DNA of 64,000 nucleotides from Amycolatopsis sp. FDAARGOS 1241 (lineage in GTDB: Bacteria; Actinomycetota; Actinomycetes; Mycobacteriales; Pseudonocardiaceae). Positions within the stretch are counted from its first letter, which is position 1; every line of letters begins with the position of its first letter. Positions 8,442-23,538 of this stretch are shown here, one piece after another. The DNA is taken from the NCBI RefSeq assembly GCF_016889705.1, contig NZ_CP069526.1:6386001-6450000 (forward strand). The letters are read 5' to 3'. The notes under the pieces were generated by a model that worked only from the letters and a program-made list of their open reading frames with translations, was not told the origin of the DNA and did not search any database. The translations under genes and the position numbers were made by a program.

Positions 8442-10553
8442 CTAGATCAGGTCCAGTGGATCGAGCTGGATCCGCACCGGCTCGGCCGCCTTGCGGGCGT
8501 CCCGCCGGGCGGCGGCGTCGTGCAGCACCGTGGCCAGCGTCTTGCCCTCTGGACGGGCGACGCGCACCAGGGCGCGCTCGCGGGCGGCGTTGCCGTCCTG
8601 GTCGAGCTCGCCGAGGGGGACCGGACCGAGGATCTCGCCGGTGCCGGGCAGGGGCAGGTCGTCGAGGACCGAGGCGACGGCATCGGGCGAACCCTCGACG
8701 CTCGCCATCCGCATGGCAGGCGGGAACCCGAGCTCCCGCCGCTGCGCGAGCTCCAGACCGGCGTGCCAGGCCGGGTCCCAGCGGACCAGCGCCTGCACCA
8801 CGGACAGGCCCGCCTCGGCGCCGACCACGATCCGGCCGCCCGAAGCAGCCGGGCGCACGAGGGCGCCGGCGGCCATCCAGCGGCGCAGCGTCTCCTCGGC
8901 GGCGCGCAGGTCCTGCCGGCCGAGCAACGCCCAGCCGTCGAGCAGCAGCGCGGCGCCGTAGCCGCCCTCGGCCACGGGTTCGGCCCCGGGGGTGCAGACC
9001 ACCAGCGCGGGGCGCCCGGGCACGCTCGCCAGCACCTCGGCCGCCCCCGACGTCCGTACGGGCACGCCGGGGAAAGCCCGCCCCAGCTCCTCCGCCGTGC
9101 GTTTCGCGCCCACGATCACCGCGCGCAGCCGCACCGAACCGCAGGCCGGGCAGCGGAACGCGGTCTCGGGCACGCCGCACCAGCGGCACGCGGGCGGCCT
9201 CGGCGCGCCGTCGACGGAACCGCCCGGCAGCGCCAGCGGACCGGCGCAGCGCCGGCAGTGCGCGGGCGTCCGGCAGTTGCCGCACGCCAGCCCCGGCACG
9301 TACCCGCGCCGCGGCACCTGCACCAGCGCCGGCAGCCCGGCCGCGAACGCCTGGCGCGCCGCCTCGAACGCGACCGCGGGCAGGCGGGCGACGCGCGCGG
9401 CCTCGTCGCGCGCCACGTCGAAGTCCTCCCCCACCGGCGTCACGCGCGGAGCCGCCGCGCGCAGCGCGCTGCGGTCGGCCGCCACGGCCTGCGCCCAGCC
9501 CGATTCCACGAGCAGCTGCGCCTCCGCTGTCCGCGCAAACCCGCCGACGAGCAGCGACGACTTCGTGGCGTGCGCGCGGTCCATCAGCACGTCGCGCACG
9601 TGCGGGTAGGGCGCGTGCGGGTCGAGGTGCAGGTCGTCGCCGTCGTCCCAGACCACGAACAGGCCCGGGTCGGCCACCGGGGCGAACATCGCCGCGCGCG
9701 TGCCGACGACGACGCGCACGCCGCCGCGCAGCACGGCGAGCCAGCGCCGGTACCGCTCCGCCGGACCGAGACCCGCGATCAACGCGACCACCGCGTCTTC
9801 GCCCAGCAACGCGACACACGCCTCGTGCACCCGCGTGAGGTCCCGGTGGTCCGGCACCACGAGCACCGCGCCGCGCCCGCACGCCGCCGCCACCGCCGCG
9901 GCTTCCGCGAGCCGCCGCGGCCAGTCCTCACCCGGCAGCGCCTGCCACACGGCGTTGGCGGGTTTGCCGTCGGCCACGGCGTCGAGGAACGCCGGACCCC
10001 GCTGGTACCGCCCCCACGCGGACACGTCCGGCACCTCCGGCGCGGGCGCGGGCTCCCGGGCCGGCTCGCCCTCCGCCTTCGCGTGCCGCGGCGGCAACGC
10101 GAGCCGCAGCACGTCGGACAAGGTGCCGCCGTAGCGGTCGGCCACGGACCGGCACACCGCGTGCAGCGACGGCGGCAGCACCGGTTCGCTCGACGTCACC
10201 CGCTCCAGGTACGCGAGCTTCCGCTCGTACTCCGTGGTGTCCGTGCGCTCCACGAGGTAACCGTCCACGAGCTGGCCCGCGAACCGCACGCGCACGCGGC
10301 AGCCCGGCACCGCGGCCTCGTGCAGCTTGTCCGGCACTTGGTAGTCGAACGTGCGGTCCAGGTGCGCCAGCGGGATGTCCACCACGACCTTCGCCACGGG
10401 CAGCTCGGGCGCCGGTTGCTGCTGGCCCTTGCGCGGTGCGGCCTTCTTCTTCGCGCTGCCGGACGAAGCGCGCAGCGAAGCGGCCTTCGGCTCCGAGGCG
10501 GAGCGCGAAGGCTCCGGCAGGTCCCACAGCGGGGCGGGTTCGGAGCTGCTCAC
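8442..10553 (-). CDS. priA: Probable primosomal protein N' (PriA), helicase motifs degenerate
   Basis: Replication-restart protein of 703 residues. The N-terminal 3'-DNA-binding domain (VVVDIPLAHLDRTFDYQVPD, GCRVRVRFAGQLVDGYLV) is clear. Paired-cysteine zinc motifs are present (LACGNCRTPAHCRRCAG, CRWCG, CPACGS). The ATPase motifs are not: the Walker A position reads LPGEDWPRRLAEA instead of a GxGKT loop, and the DEAH-box position reads VVWDDGDDLHLD. This agrees with the annotation of mycobacterial PriA as lacking helicase activity. GTG start at 10553. It closes the metK-priA end of the nucleotide block. Confidence 0.9.
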   Translation of the reverse strand: MSSSEPAPLWDLPEPSRSASEPKAASLRASSGSAKKKAAPRKGQQQPAPELPVAKVVVDIPLAHLDRTFDYQVPDKLHEAAVPGCRVRVRFAGQLVDGYLVERTDTTEYERKLAYLERVTSSEPVLPPSLHAVCRSVADRYGGTLSDVLRLALPPRHAKAEGEPAREPAPAPEVPDVSAWGRYQRGPAFLDAVADGKPANAVWQALPGEDWPRRLAEAAAVAAACGRGAVLVVPDHRDLTRVHEACVALLGEDAVVALIAGLGPAERYRRWLAVLRGGVRVVVGTRAAMFAPVADPGLFVVWDDGDDLHLDPHAPYPHVRDVLMDRAHATKSSLLVGGFARTAEAQLLVESGWAQAVAADRSALRAAAPRVTPVGEDFDVARDEAARVARLPAVAFEAARQAFAAGLPALVQVPRRGYVPGLACGNCRTPAHCRRCAGPLALPGGSVDGAPRPPACRWCGVPETAFRCPACGSVRLRAVIVGAKRTAEELGRAFPGVPVRTSGAAEVLASVPGRPALVVCTPGAEPVAEGGYGAALLLDGWALLGRQDLRAAEETLRRWMAAGALVRPAASGGRIVVGAEAGLSVVQALVRWDPAWHAGLELAQRRELGFPPAMRMASVEGSPDAVASVLDDLPLPGTGEILGPVPLGELDQDGNAARERALVRVARPEGKTLATVLHDAAARRDARKAAEPVRIQLDPLDLI

Positions 10554-10614
10554 CCCGAGATCTCTACCAGACGCCTCCGACGGTCCCGCCGCCAGAACAC
10601 GGACAGCGACACGG

Positions 10615-10659
10615 CCGAGGCCCCCGTTCCGGTGCTGGGCACCGGAACGGGGGCCTCGG
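10615..10659 (-). terminator. Strong hairpin terminator after metK
   Basis: A perfect 20-bp stem (10615-10634 with 10640-10659) with a 5-nt loop lies in the 218-bp gap between metK and priA. It has no U-tract. It would end or attenuate transcripts from metK before priA. Nothing else was recognised in this gap. Confidence 0.7.
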
Positions 10660-10771
10660 GGAACGTGCTGCGCCGTTCATTACCAATCCGACCACAGTCA
10701 CGGCCAACTGCCTTGCGTCGCAACGTAACCGTCTTGCTCGGGGTTCGGCCTGCTGTCGGTCGGATCAGCAA

Positions 10772-11974
10772 TCAGGCGCCCGCGAGCGAACGCAGGGCCT
10801 CGGCGCGCGCGGTGCTCTCCCACGGCAGGTCGAGGTCCGTGCGGCCGAAGTGGCCGTACGCGGCGGTCGGGGCGTAGATCGGGCGCAGCAGGTCGAGGTC
10901 GCGGATGATCGCGGCCGGCCGCAGGTCGAAGACCTCGCTGATCGCGTCCTGGATCTTCGTCGGGTCCACGGTCTCGGTGCCGAACGTCTCCACGAACAGG
11001 CCCACCGGCGCGGCCTTGCCGATGGCGTAGGCCACCTGGACCTCCACGCGTCCGGCCAGCCCGGCGGCGACCACGTTCTTGGCCACCCAGCGCATCGCGT
11101 ACGCCGCGGAACGGTCCACCTTGGACGGGTCCTTGCCCGAGAACGCGCCACCGCCGTGGCGGGCCATGCCGCCGTAGGTGTCGACGATGATCTTCCGGCC
11201 GGTCAGCCCCGCGTCGCCCATCGGGCCGCCGATCACGAAGCGGCCGGTCGGGTTCACAAGCAGGCGCGTGCCGGACGTGTCGAGGCCCAGCTCCGCGAGC
11301 TCCGGCTCCACCACGTGCTGCTTCACGTCGACGCCGAGCATCTGCTCGAGGTCGATGCCGTCGGCGTGCTGCGTGGACACGACCACGGTGTCGAGGCGCA
11401 CAGGCTGCTCACCCGCGTACTCGATGGTGACCTGGGTCTTGCCGTCCGGGCGCAGGTACGGCAGCACGCCGTCCTTGCGGACGCCGGTGAGGCGGCGGGA
11501 GAGGCGGTGGGCCAGCGCGATCGGCAGCGGCATGAGCTCGGGCGTGTCCGAGCAGGCGTACCCGAACATCAGCCCCTGGTCGCCGGCGCCCTGGCGGTTG
11601 ATCTCGTCCTCGTCGCTCTCCACCCGCGACTCGTACGCGGTGTCGACACCCTGCGCGATGTCGGGCGACTGGGAGCCGATCGCCACGTTGACGCCGCACG
11701 AGTTGCCGTCGAAGCCCTTGGCGGACGAGTCGTAGCCGATCCGCAGGATCACGTCCCGCACGATGGTCGGGATGTCGGCGTAGGCCTCGGTGGTCACCTC
11801 CCCGGCCACGTGCACCTGGCCGGTGGTGATCATCGTCTCCACGGCGACCCGGCTGCGCGGGTCCTTGGTGAGCAGGCCATCGAGGATCGAGTCGCTGATG
11901 GCGTCACAGATCTTGTCGGGATGGCCCTCAGTCACCGATTCCGACGTGAACAGCCTTTTGGTGGACGCAGTCAC
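10772..11974 (-). CDS. metK: S-adenosylmethionine synthetase
   Basis: Makes SAM from methionine and ATP. The 400-residue product has the standard family length and motifs: [20 protein letters not shown] at the N-terminus, [12 protein letters not shown], the P-loop-like [19 protein letters not shown], and [11 protein letters not shown] near the C-terminus. It lies 82 bp downstream of coaBC on the same strand and is followed by a very strong hairpin. No SAM riboswitch was seen upstream. Confidence 0.97.
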   Translation of the reverse strand: MTASTKRLFTSESVTEGHPDKICDAISDSILDGLLTKDPRSRVAVETMITTGQVHVAGEVTTEAYADIPTIVRDVILRIGYDSSAKGFDGNSCGVNVAIGSQSPDIAQGVDTAYESRVESDEDEINRQGAGDQGLMFGYACSDTPELMPLPIALAHRLSRRLTGVRKDGVLPYLRPDGKTQVTIEYAGEQPVRLDTVVVSTQHADGIDLEQMLGVDVKQHVVEPELAELGLDTSGTRLLVNPTGRFVIGGPMGDAGLTGRKIIVDTYGGMARHGGGAFSGKDPSKVDRSAAYAMRWVAKNVVAAGLAGRVEVQVAYAIGKAAPVGLFVETFGTETVDPTKIQDAISEVFDLRPAAIIRDLDLLRPIYAPTAAYGHFGRTDLDLPWESTARAEALRSLAGA

Positions 11975-12056
11975 GACCTCGTCACTTCCCTCGGTTCGGC
12001 ACGGTACCCAGCGAAACTTAGGTACCCCTTGCGCGGCCCCACATTACCCAGAAGGC

Positions 12057-13295
12057 CTAGTGCTGGAGTCGACGTTCCCGCAAGTCTGTTACAGCGTCCC
12101 ACACTGTGGCCGCCAGCCTGGCCTTCGCGCCGAGCGGGATCGCCTGTTCGGTTCCGTCGGCCGCGAGCAGCCACCCGGAGTTGTCCTCGGTGCCGAACGC
12201 CTTGCCGTCGCCCACCGCGTTGACCACCAGCAGGTCGGCGCCTTTGCGGCGCAGCTTGGTGCGGGCGTGGTCGAGTACGCTGCCGTGCTCGTCGCCTGTT
12301 TCGGCCGCGAACCCGACCACAGTCTGGCCCTCGCGCCGACCCGCGACGAGCTCGGCGAGGATGTCGGCGTTGCGATCGAGGGTGATCACGGGGTCGGGCG
12401 AGTCGTCGGACTTCTTGATCTTGTGTTCGGCGCGCGTGGCGGGCCGGAAGTCGGCGACGGCCGCGGCCATCACCACGACGTCGGCTTCCGCGGCGGCCGC
12501 GTGCACCGCCTTGCGCAGGTCCTCGGCGCTCGACACGCGTTCGACCACGGCGCCGGCAGGCTGCGGGAGCTCGACGGTGTGGGCCGCGATCAACGTCACG
12601 TCGGCGCCGCGCTGGGCGGCGACGCGGGCGAGCGCGAAACCCTGCTTGCCCGACGAACGGTTGCCCAGGTAGCGGACGGGGTCCAGCGGCTCGCGCGTAC
12701 CGCCTGCGGAGACGACCACCCGCAGGCCCTCGAGGTCACGCGGCAACGCGCGCGGCTCGTCGAGCAGCAACCGGGCGAGGTCGACGATCTCGGCCGGATC
12801 GGCCAGCCGGCCCTTGCCAGTGTCGACGCCGGTGAGGCGCCCCGCGGCGGGCTCGGTCACGACCACACCGCGCGACCGCAGCAGTGCGACGTTGTCCTTA
12901 GTGGCCGGGTGCTCCCACATCTCCGTGTGCATCGCCGGGAAGAAGGCGATCGGGCACCGGGCGGTGAGCAGGGTGTTCGTGAGTAGGTCGTCGGCGATGC
13001 CGTGCGCGGCCTTGGCCAGCAGGTTCGCGGTCGCCGGGACGACCAGCACGAGGTCGGCTTCCTTGCCGACCCGCACGTGCTGCACCTCGGGCACCTCGGT
13101 GAACACGCCGGTGTGGACCGGGTGTCCCGACAGGGCCTCGAACGTGGCCGCGCCGACGAAGTTCAGCGCGGCTTCGGTGGGCACCACACGCACGTCGTGC
13201 CCGGATTCCGTGAGACCCCGCAGGACCTCACAGGCCTTGTAGGCGGCGATGCCGCCGCCCACGCCCAGGACGATCCTGGGCTTGCGGTCATTCAC
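12057..13295 (-). CDS. coaBC: Bifunctional phosphopantothenoylcysteine decarboxylase / phosphopantothenate-cysteine ligase
   Basis: Second and third steps of coenzyme A synthesis from phosphopantothenate. The 412-residue fusion has an N-terminal CoaC flavoprotein domain ([48 protein letters not shown]) and a C-terminal CoaB domain ([42 protein letters not shown]). The GTG start at 13295 overlaps the rpoZ stop by eight bases; the upstream start at 13319 would only add a short tail. Order gmk-rpoZ-coaBC-metK-priA is the actinobacterial norm. Confidence 0.96.
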   Translation of the reverse strand: MNDRKPRIVLGVGGGIAAYKACEVLRGLTESGHDVRVVPTEAALNFVGAATFEALSGHPVHTGVFTEVPEVQHVRVGKEADLVLVVPATANLLAKAAHGIADDLLTNTLLTARCPIAFFPAMHTEMWEHPATKDNVALLRSRGVVVTEPAAGRLTGVDTGKGRLADPAEIVDLARLLLDEPRALPRDLEGLRVVVSAGGTREPLDPVRYLGNRSSGKQGFALARVAAQRGADVTLIAAHTVELPQPAGAVVERVSSAEDLRKAVHAAAAEADVVVMAAAVADFRPATRAEHKIKKSDDSPDPVITLDRNADILAELVAGRREGQTVVGFAAETGDEHGSVLDHARTKLRRKGADLLVVNAVGDGKAFGTEDNSGWLLAADGTEQAIPLGAKARLAATVWDAVTDLRERRLQH

Positions 13296-13557
13296 CCTCG
13301 GTGTGCTCGAGCAGGCCACCGTGGATCTCGCGCAGCGCGATCGACAGCGGCTTCTCCCGCGGACCGGGCTCGACGAGCGGGCCCACGTACTCGAGCAGGC
13401 CTTCGCCCAGCTGGGCGTAGTAGTCGTTGATCTGCCGGGCCCGCTTGGCCGAGTAGATCACCAGCGCGTACTTCGAGGAGACCTTCTCGAGCAGGTCGTC
13501 GATCGGCGGGTTGGTGATGCCTTCGAGCTCTTCCAGCGTCGCCTGTTGAACAGCCAC
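13288..13557 (-). CDS. rpoZ: RNA polymerase omega subunit
   Basis: Small subunit that stabilises beta-prime assembly. The 89-residue product shows the family motif [31 protein letters not shown] and the mycobacterial-type tail [24 protein letters not shown] start at 13557, five bases after the gmk stop. Confidence 0.96.
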   Translation of the reverse strand: MAVQQATLEELEGITNPPIDDLLEKVSSKYALVIYSAKRARQINDYYAQLGEGLLEYVGPLVEPGPREKPLSIALREIHGGLLEHTEGE

Positions 13558-13562
13558 TCGCG

Positions 13563-14225
13563 CTACTCCGTATCGTTGCGAAGATCGGCGGCAGAGGTGT
13601 CGCCACCGGTAATCAAGTCTAGCAACCGCTGAGCAGCGGCCCGCACGTCGGTGTTGACGACCCGTTCGTCGAACTCGCCCGCGGCGGCCAGCTCACGCTC
13701 CGCCTCGGCGAGCCGGGCCTGCACCGCGGTCTCCGACTCCGTCCCGCGCCCGGTGAGCCTGCCGACCAGCTCGTCCCACGACGGCGGCATCAGCATCACC
13801 AGCCGGGCCTCCGGCATGGCCGCCCGGACCTGCCGGGCGCCCTGCAGTTCGATCTCCAGCACGGCGGGCCTGCCTTCCGCCAGCGCCCGTTCCACGGGCT
13901 CGCGCGGCGTGCCGTAGCAGTTGCCCGCGAACTCCGCCCACTCCAGCAGCCGCCCGTCGGCGACCATGCGGTCGAACTCCGCCCGGTCGATGAAGTGGTA
14001 GTGACTCCCGTCGACCTCGCCGGGCCTCGGCTTCCGCGTCGTGACTGAGACGCTGAAGTAGATGTCCGGCTCGAGCCTGCGCAGCTCCCCCACCACGCTC
14101 GACTTCCCGACCCCGGAAGGCCCCGAGACGACGGTGAGCCGGTGGCGGGAGGTTCCCCCCGCCACCGGCTCACCGTCGCGGCCGGTACCCCGGATCACCG
14201 GGTAGTCCTGACCGACGCCGCTCAC
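13563..14225 (-). CDS. gmk: Guanylate kinase
   Basis: Phosphorylates GMP to GDP. The 220-residue product carries the P-loop [12 protein letters not shown], the GMP-binding [18 protein letters not shown] and the lid region. The N-terminus extends about 29 residues ahead of the P-loop domain. The GTG start at 14225 overlaps the mihF stop (GTGA). Confidence 0.96.
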   Translation of the reverse strand: MSGVGQDYPVIRGTGRDGEPVAGGTSRHRLTVVSGPSGVGKSSVVGELRRLEPDIYFSVSVTTRKPRPGEVDGSHYHFIDRAEFDRMVADGRLLEWAEFAGNCYGTPREPVERALAEGRPAVLEIELQGARQVRAAMPEARLVMLMPPSWDELVGRLTGRGTESETAVQARLAEAERELAAAGEFDERVVNTDVRAAAQRLLDLITGGDTSAADLRNDTE

Positions 14226-14539
14226 TCGCCGCTGAACTCGGCCAGCAGCGCCTTGCGCTGCCGGTCGCCGAGCCCGCGGAGCCTGCGGCTGGGGGCGATC
14301 TCCAGTCGTTCCATGGTCTGCTGGGCACGAACCTTGCCGACGCCGGGGAGAGCCTCGAGCAGGGCCGAAACCTTCATCTTGCCGAGGACTTCGTTCTCCT
14401 CGGCCTGCTTCAGCACGTCGACCAGAGTGGTACCGCCCCGCTTCAGCCGCTCCTTCAGCTCAGCACGGATGCGGCGAGCGGCGGCGGCCTTCTCCAGCGC
14501 CGCAGCACGCTGTTCCTCTGTCAGCTGGGGAAGTGCCAC
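14222..14539 (-). CDS. mihF: Actinobacterial integration host factor (mIHF)
   Basis: Nucleoid-associated DNA-binding protein found in actinobacteria. The 105-residue product has the typical [20 protein letters not shown] start, a basic helix ([13 protein letters not shown]) and a C-terminal helix-two-turn-helix, [20 protein letters not shown]. It lies between pyrF and gmk as in mycobacteria and Streptomyces. A 107-bp gap separates it from pyrF and may contain its own promoter. Confidence 0.95.
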   Translation of the reverse strand: MALPQLTEEQRAAALEKAAAARRIRAELKERLKRGGTTLVDVLKQAEENEVLGKMKVSALLEALPGVGKVRAQQTMERLEIAPSRRLRGLGDRQRKALLAEFSGE

Positions 14540-14646
14540 GTTTTCCTCCGGTAGTTCTCAAATCTGGGTGGGTGACGCGACGGTACCCACCCTTGAGCAG
14601 GGGCCACAATGCGGGGGTGGCTGGTGGAGGCCGATTCCAGGGCCTG

Positions 14647-15491
14647 CTATTGGTCATTTTCGGGTGTCTGCACCAGCAGGTCCGCGACCTCGGCGGCCGC
14701 GCGGCGCAAGGCAGCGGGGCCGGGACCGTGGCGCAGCAGGTCGCGCGAGGACGCCGGCAGCACGCCCGGGAGGTCCGGACCGAACACTGCCCGTAAGTCC
14801 GCCACGGTTGCCCCCTGGGCGCCGAAACCGGGCGCGAGCACGGGTCCGTTGAGCCGGGAAAGATCCAGCTCGCCGGGGGTGATCGTGGCACCGACGACCA
14901 CCCCTACGTCACCGTAGGGTTCAGTGCCCGCGTTGTGGTCCGCCGCCGCGTCGACGACACTCTGCGCGACCGTGCGGCCGTCGGGCAGCCGTGCGCTCTG
15001 CAGCGCGTGCGCCTCGGGGTTGGAGGTGCGCGCGAGCACGAACAGGCCGTTGCCCGCCGCGGTCGCGGCCGCCACCGCGGGATCGAGGGCGCCGAACCCG
15101 AGGTAGGGCGACACGGTGGCCGCGTCGGCCGTGAACGCGGCCTTGTCGGCCACGTAGGCGGCCGTGTAGGCCGCCATGGTCGAACCGATGTCCCCGCGCT
15201 TGACGTCCAGCAGCACGAGCGCTCCGGCGTCGTGGGCCGCGTCGACGACGCGCTCCAGCACCGCCACCCCCGGCGGGCCGAACGCCTCGAAGAACGCCGA
15301 CTGCGGCTTCACGATCGCCGTGACCGCCGCCAGCGCCTCCGTGGCCCCCAGCGCGAACCGCTCGAGCCCGCTCGCGTCCAGCGGCAGGCCCCAGGACTCG
15401 ATCAGGCCCGGGTGCGGGTCGATGCCGGCGCAGAGCGGCCCGCGCGCCGCCACCGCTCTGGCCAGCCTGGCCCCGAACCGCTCGGGCGCGC

Positions 15492-15495
<4 letters not shown>
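14647..15495 (-). CDS. pyrF: Orotidine 5'-phosphate decarboxylase
   Basis: Last step of UMP synthesis. The 282-residue length and the motif [19 protein letters not shown] identify the longer group II enzyme seen in actinobacteria. [16 protein letters not shown] near the N-terminus and [11 protein letters not shown] near the C-terminus are also family features. The GTG start at 15495 overlaps the carB stop (GTGA). Confidence 0.96.
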
Positions 15496-18820
<3,325 letters not shown>

Positions 18821-18821
<1 letters not shown>

Positions 18822-19954
18822 CAGGCCTTCTTCTCCATCAGGGTCACGAATTCGTCGAACAGCGGAGCCGCGTCGTGCGGGCCGGCCGCGGCTTCGGGGT
18901 GGTACTGGACCGAGAAGGCCGGCACGTCGAAGGCGCGCACGCCCTCGACCGTGTCGTCGTTCGGGCAGTAGTGGCTGATCTGTGCCGCGCCGTAGGGCGA
19001 TTCGAACCGCCGGCCGGGCTCGCCTTCGAGCGCGAAGCCGTGGTTCTGCGCCGTGATCGCGACGCGGCCGGTGGCCACGTCGATCACCGGGATGTTGATG
19101 CCGCGGTGGCCGTAGCGCATCTTGTACGTGCCCAGCCCCAGCGCGCGGCCGAGGATCTGGTTGCCGAAGCAGATGCCGAAGAGCGGGATCTCGCGCTCCA
19201 GCACCGCCTTCGTCAGCTCGGTCGCGTGCGTGGTGGTCGCCGGGTCGCCGGGACCGTTGGAGAGGAAGACGCCATCGGCTTCGACGGCGAGCAGGTCCTC
19301 GACCGAGGTCGCGGCGGGCAGCACGTGGACCTCGATGCCCCGCTGCGTCAGCAGGCGCGGGGTGTTGGACTTGATGCCCAGGTCGAGCGCGGCGACGCGG
19401 AAGCGCCGCTCGCCCTGGGCCTCGACCACGTACGGCTTGTCCGTGGAGACCTCGCCCGCGAGGTCGGCGCCCTTCATCTGCGGGCTCGCCAGGACCTCGG
19501 CGACCATCTCCTCCTCGGTGCCGAGCGCGTCGCCGGAGAACACGCCGGCGCGCATCGCGCCGCGCTCGCGCAGGTGGCGCGTGAGCGTGCGGGTGTCCAC
19601 CTCGGCGATGCCGACCACACCCTGGCGCGTCAGCTCCTCGTCGAGGCCGCGTTTGGCGCGCCAGTTCGACGGGGTGCGCGCGGGGTCGCGCACGACGTAG
19701 CCCGAGACCCAGATGCGGGCGGACTCGTCGTCCTCGTCGTTCCAGCCGGTGTTGCCGATCTGCGGCGCGGTCTGCACCACGATCTGCCGGTGGTAGGACG
19801 GATCGGTGAGGGTCTCCTGGTAGCCGGTCATGCCGGTGCAGAACACCGCCTCGCCGAGCGTCCGCCCGCGCGCGCCGTAGGCCGCGCCGCGGAAGACCCG
19901 GCCGTCCTCGAGGACCAGCGCGGCCGGGCCGCGGGTGCCGTTCGCGGTGCTCAC
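18821..19954 (-). CDS. carA: Carbamoyl-phosphate synthase small subunit
   Basis: Glutamine amidotransferase subunit that feeds ammonia to CarB. The 377-residue product has the N-terminal CPSase domain ([30 protein letters not shown]) and a class I glutaminase with the nucleophile in LFGICFGNQ and the His-Glu pair in VQYHPEA. The GTG start at 19954 overlaps the stop of the upstream membrane protein (GTGA). Confidence 0.96.
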
Positions 19955-20466
19955 TGGGCACCTCCCTTGATGTCGTGATCCGAGTTGTCGGGGGAAAGCT
20001 GCTCGATCCACTGTGGATAGTCGTCGAGCTCGTCGCCGCGGAAACCCGTGTCGAGCCGGGTGTCTCCGAGGCGCCAGGTGATGACGAGCAGCGCGTCGGT
20101 GCCCATCACCTTCCCGGCGATGCGCGAATCGCGGCGGACGCCGATGACCGCCTCGCGCGGGATCCAGAAGTCGGGGGCGCCGCCGCGTTCGACCGCGACG
20201 CCGCCCGGGTGCAGGCGCCACACCGCGCCGGTGCGCAGGCCCGCGCCCCGGGTCACGATGCGGTCCTGCCAGTTGCCCGCGGTGGTGGTGCTCACGTAGA
20301 GCCCCGTGGATTCCAGGAGCACCTCGCCGGGGTCCGCGGGAAGCTCCGGGAACGGCGGCACGAGCACGCTCTGCGTGCGCGACTTGCGCCGCCAGCCCAC
20401 CCACATTCCCCACAGGCACAGCAGGAAGAAGACGACGATCCCCAGCGTGAGGAGGAGCCGGTCCAT
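19951..20466 (-). CDS. Membrane protein of the pyrC-carA interval (PH-like domain)
   Basis: A 171-residue protein with one N-terminal membrane helix ([22 protein letters not shown]) followed by a basic segment and a soluble beta-rich domain ([45 protein letters not shown]). This position between pyrC and carA is held by a comparable predicted membrane protein in mycobacteria (Rv1382). The ATG start shares one base with the pyrC stop, so it is translated with the pyr genes, yet its role is unknown. Confidence 0.85.
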   Translation of the reverse strand: MDRLLLTLGIVVFFLLCLWGMWVGWRRKSRTQSVLVPPFPELPADPGEVLLESTGLYVSTTTAGNWQDRIVTRGAGLRTGAVWRLHPGGVAVERGGAPDFWIPREAVIGVRRDSRIAGKVMGTDALLVITWRLGDTRLDTGFRGDELDDYPQWIEQLSPDNSDHDIKGGAQ

Positions 20467-21796
20467 CAGCAGATCTTCCCTTCGCGCGCCGTGATCCGCC
20501 CGCGCAGCACGGTGACCGTCACCACGGCGGGCAGCCGCATTCCCTCGTACGGGGTGTTGGCGGCGATGCTGGCGAGCTCCGCACCGCGCACCGTCCACTC
20601 GGCACCCGGGTCCACGAGCGTCAGGTTGGCCGGCTCGCCGACCTCGATCGGGCGGCCGTGGTCGGGCAGGTTGCCGATGGCGGCGGGCCGCTCGCTCAGC
20701 ACGCGGGCGACGCCGCGCCAGTCGAGCAGGCCGGTCTCCACCATCGCGCGGACGACGACCGAGAGCGCGGTCTGCAGCCCGAGCATGCCGGGCCGCGCGA
20801 CGCTCCACTCGGTGTCCTTGTCCTGCGGCGCGTGGGGTGCGTGGTCCGTGGCGACGCAGTCGATGACGCCCTCGGCCAGCGCGGCGCGCAGCTTCTCCAC
20901 GTCGCCGCCGGTGCGCAGCGGCGGGTTCACCTTGTTCACCGGGTCGTAGGTGGCCAGGCGCTCGTCGGTGAGCAGCAGGTGGTGCGGCGTGACCTCGGCC
21001 GAGACCTTGGTGCCGCGGTCCTTGGCCCAGCGCAGCACGTCGACGGTGCCGGCGGTGGACACGTGGCACACGTGCAGGCGCGCCTTCGCGTGCTGGGCCA
21101 GCAGGCAGTCGCGGGCCACGATGGACTCCTCGGCCGACGCGGGCCAGCCCGGGTAACCCAGGCGCGCGGAGTGCTCGCCCTCGTGCGCCTGCGCGCCGAC
21201 CGTGAGCCGCGGCTCCTCGGCGTGTTGCGCGACCACGGCGTCGAGCGCGGTCGAATACTCCAGCGCGCGGCGCATCAGCAGCGGGTCGGCCACGCAGACG
21301 CCGTCGTCGGAGAACACGCGCACGGCCGCGGCGCCCTTGGCCATCGTGCCGAGTTCGGCGAGCTTATCGCCCTTGAGCCCGACGGTCACGGCCCCGACGG
21401 GGTGCACGTCGACCAGGCCCACGTCCTGCCCGCGCCGCCACACGTGGTCGGTGACCAGCGCGTTGTCGGCCACCGGGTCGGTGTTGGCCATCGCGAACAC
21501 GGCCGTGTAGCCGCCGAGCGCGGCGGCCGCCGAACCGGTCTCGATCGTCTCGGTGTCCTCGCGGCCGGGCTCGCGCAGGTGGGTGTGCAGGTCGACGAAC
21601 CCGGGCAGCAACACCTGTCCGCCGGCCTCGACCACCTCGGCGTCGCCGGGCACGGAGAACCGGCCGATCGCCGTGATCACGCCGTCCTCGACCAGCACGT
21701 CCACCGGCTCGCCCTCGCCGTACGGGCGGGCTCCCTTGATCACGAGCGGGGTGACGGTGTTCGGCGCCGCCTCCGCGGAAGTGCGTGCGTCGGCGG

Positions 21797-21800
<4 letters not shown>
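20466..21800 (-). CDS. pyrC: Dihydroorotase
   Basis: Cyclises carbamoyl aspartate to dihydroorotate. The 444-residue class I enzyme has the metal-binding [28 protein letters not shown], the metal histidine segment [11 protein letters not shown], and the catalytic [13 protein letters not shown]. The ATG at 21800 overlaps the pyrB stop (ATGA). Confidence 0.96.
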
Positions 21801-22740
<940 letters not shown>

Positions 22741-22744
<4 letters not shown>

Positions 22745-23358
22745 CGGGGTTCTCCTTCCGGCGCGCGGAGCAGGACCGCGTCGCGGCCGTCCGTCTCGGA
22801 CAGCAGCACGTTCACGCCCTCGGCCCGCGCGGTGGGCACGTTCTTCCCGACGTAGTCGGCGCGGATCGGCAGTTCACGGTGGCCGCGGTCGACGAGCACG
22901 GCCAGCTGCACGGCGCGCGGGCGGCCGTGGTCGCGCAGCGCGTCGAGGGCGGCGCGGATGGTGCGGCCGGAGAACAGCACGTCGTCGACCAGGATCACCA
23001 CGCGGTCGTCGACACCGTCGGGCGGCAGCTGGGTCTGCTCGAGCGCGCGCGGCGGACGGCGTCGCAGGTCATCGCGGTACAACGTGACGTCGAGGGCGCC
23101 GGACGGGGGCACGACCCCGGAGAACTCGCCGATCTTGCCGGCGAGGCGGGCGGCCAGCGGCGTACCGCGGGTGGGGATGCCGAGCAGCACCGGTGGCGCG
23201 TGCCCGGCGGGTGAAGCGTCGCCCGAAACACCCGCACCGAGTGCGGTCTTCTCGATGACCTGATGGGCCATCCGGGCGATGGTGCGCGCGACATCACCGG
23301 CCGACAGGAGCTCGCGCTCCCCGACTGGCTCCGCCGCGCCACGGGGACGTGACGACAA
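22741..23358 (-). CDS. pyrR: Bifunctional PyrR: pyr operon RNA-binding regulator / uracil phosphoribosyltransferase
   Basis: Senses UMP/UTP and binds pyr mRNA; it also has uracil phosphoribosyltransferase activity in the family. The 205-residue product carries the PRPP-binding [34 protein letters not shown] and the C-terminal [11 protein letters not shown] motif. The start is TTG at 23358, chosen because AGGAGGT lies six bases upstream and the next residues align with the family; the longer in-frame extension to 23481 would translate through the RNA regulatory element. It heads the pyr operon. Confidence 0.92.
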
Positions 23359-23363
23359 GGCGG

Positions 23364-23400
23364 ACCTCCTTCCCCGCCTCTCTGGACGGGTCCTTAAAGG
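23364..23400 (-). promoter_or_regulatory. PyrR-binding hairpin in the pyr leader RNA
   Basis: On the minus strand a stem CCCG/CGGG (23387-23390 with 23373-23376) displays the loop UCCAGAGAGG, which is the core of the PyrR binding-loop consensus known from Bacillus and mycobacteria. The Shine-Dalgarno AAGGAGG (23364-23370) starts two bases after the stem, so PyrR binding could hide it. There is no evident intrinsic terminator, which favours translational control as shown for Mycobacterium smegmatis. A short alternative hairpin (GTCC/GGAC around TTTAA) lies just upstream. Confidence 0.7.
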
Positions 23401-23538
23401 ACGTCGACTCCCAGCTCGTGCCGGGAAATCGCACCGACAGTAGCAGGAGCGGTCAATCAGCCTTCCGGGTGGTGTGCCCACCTCCGCGACCAGGTACGAA
23501 GACCTTCTGCTTGACCTGGTGACAACTATGCGTAACCA

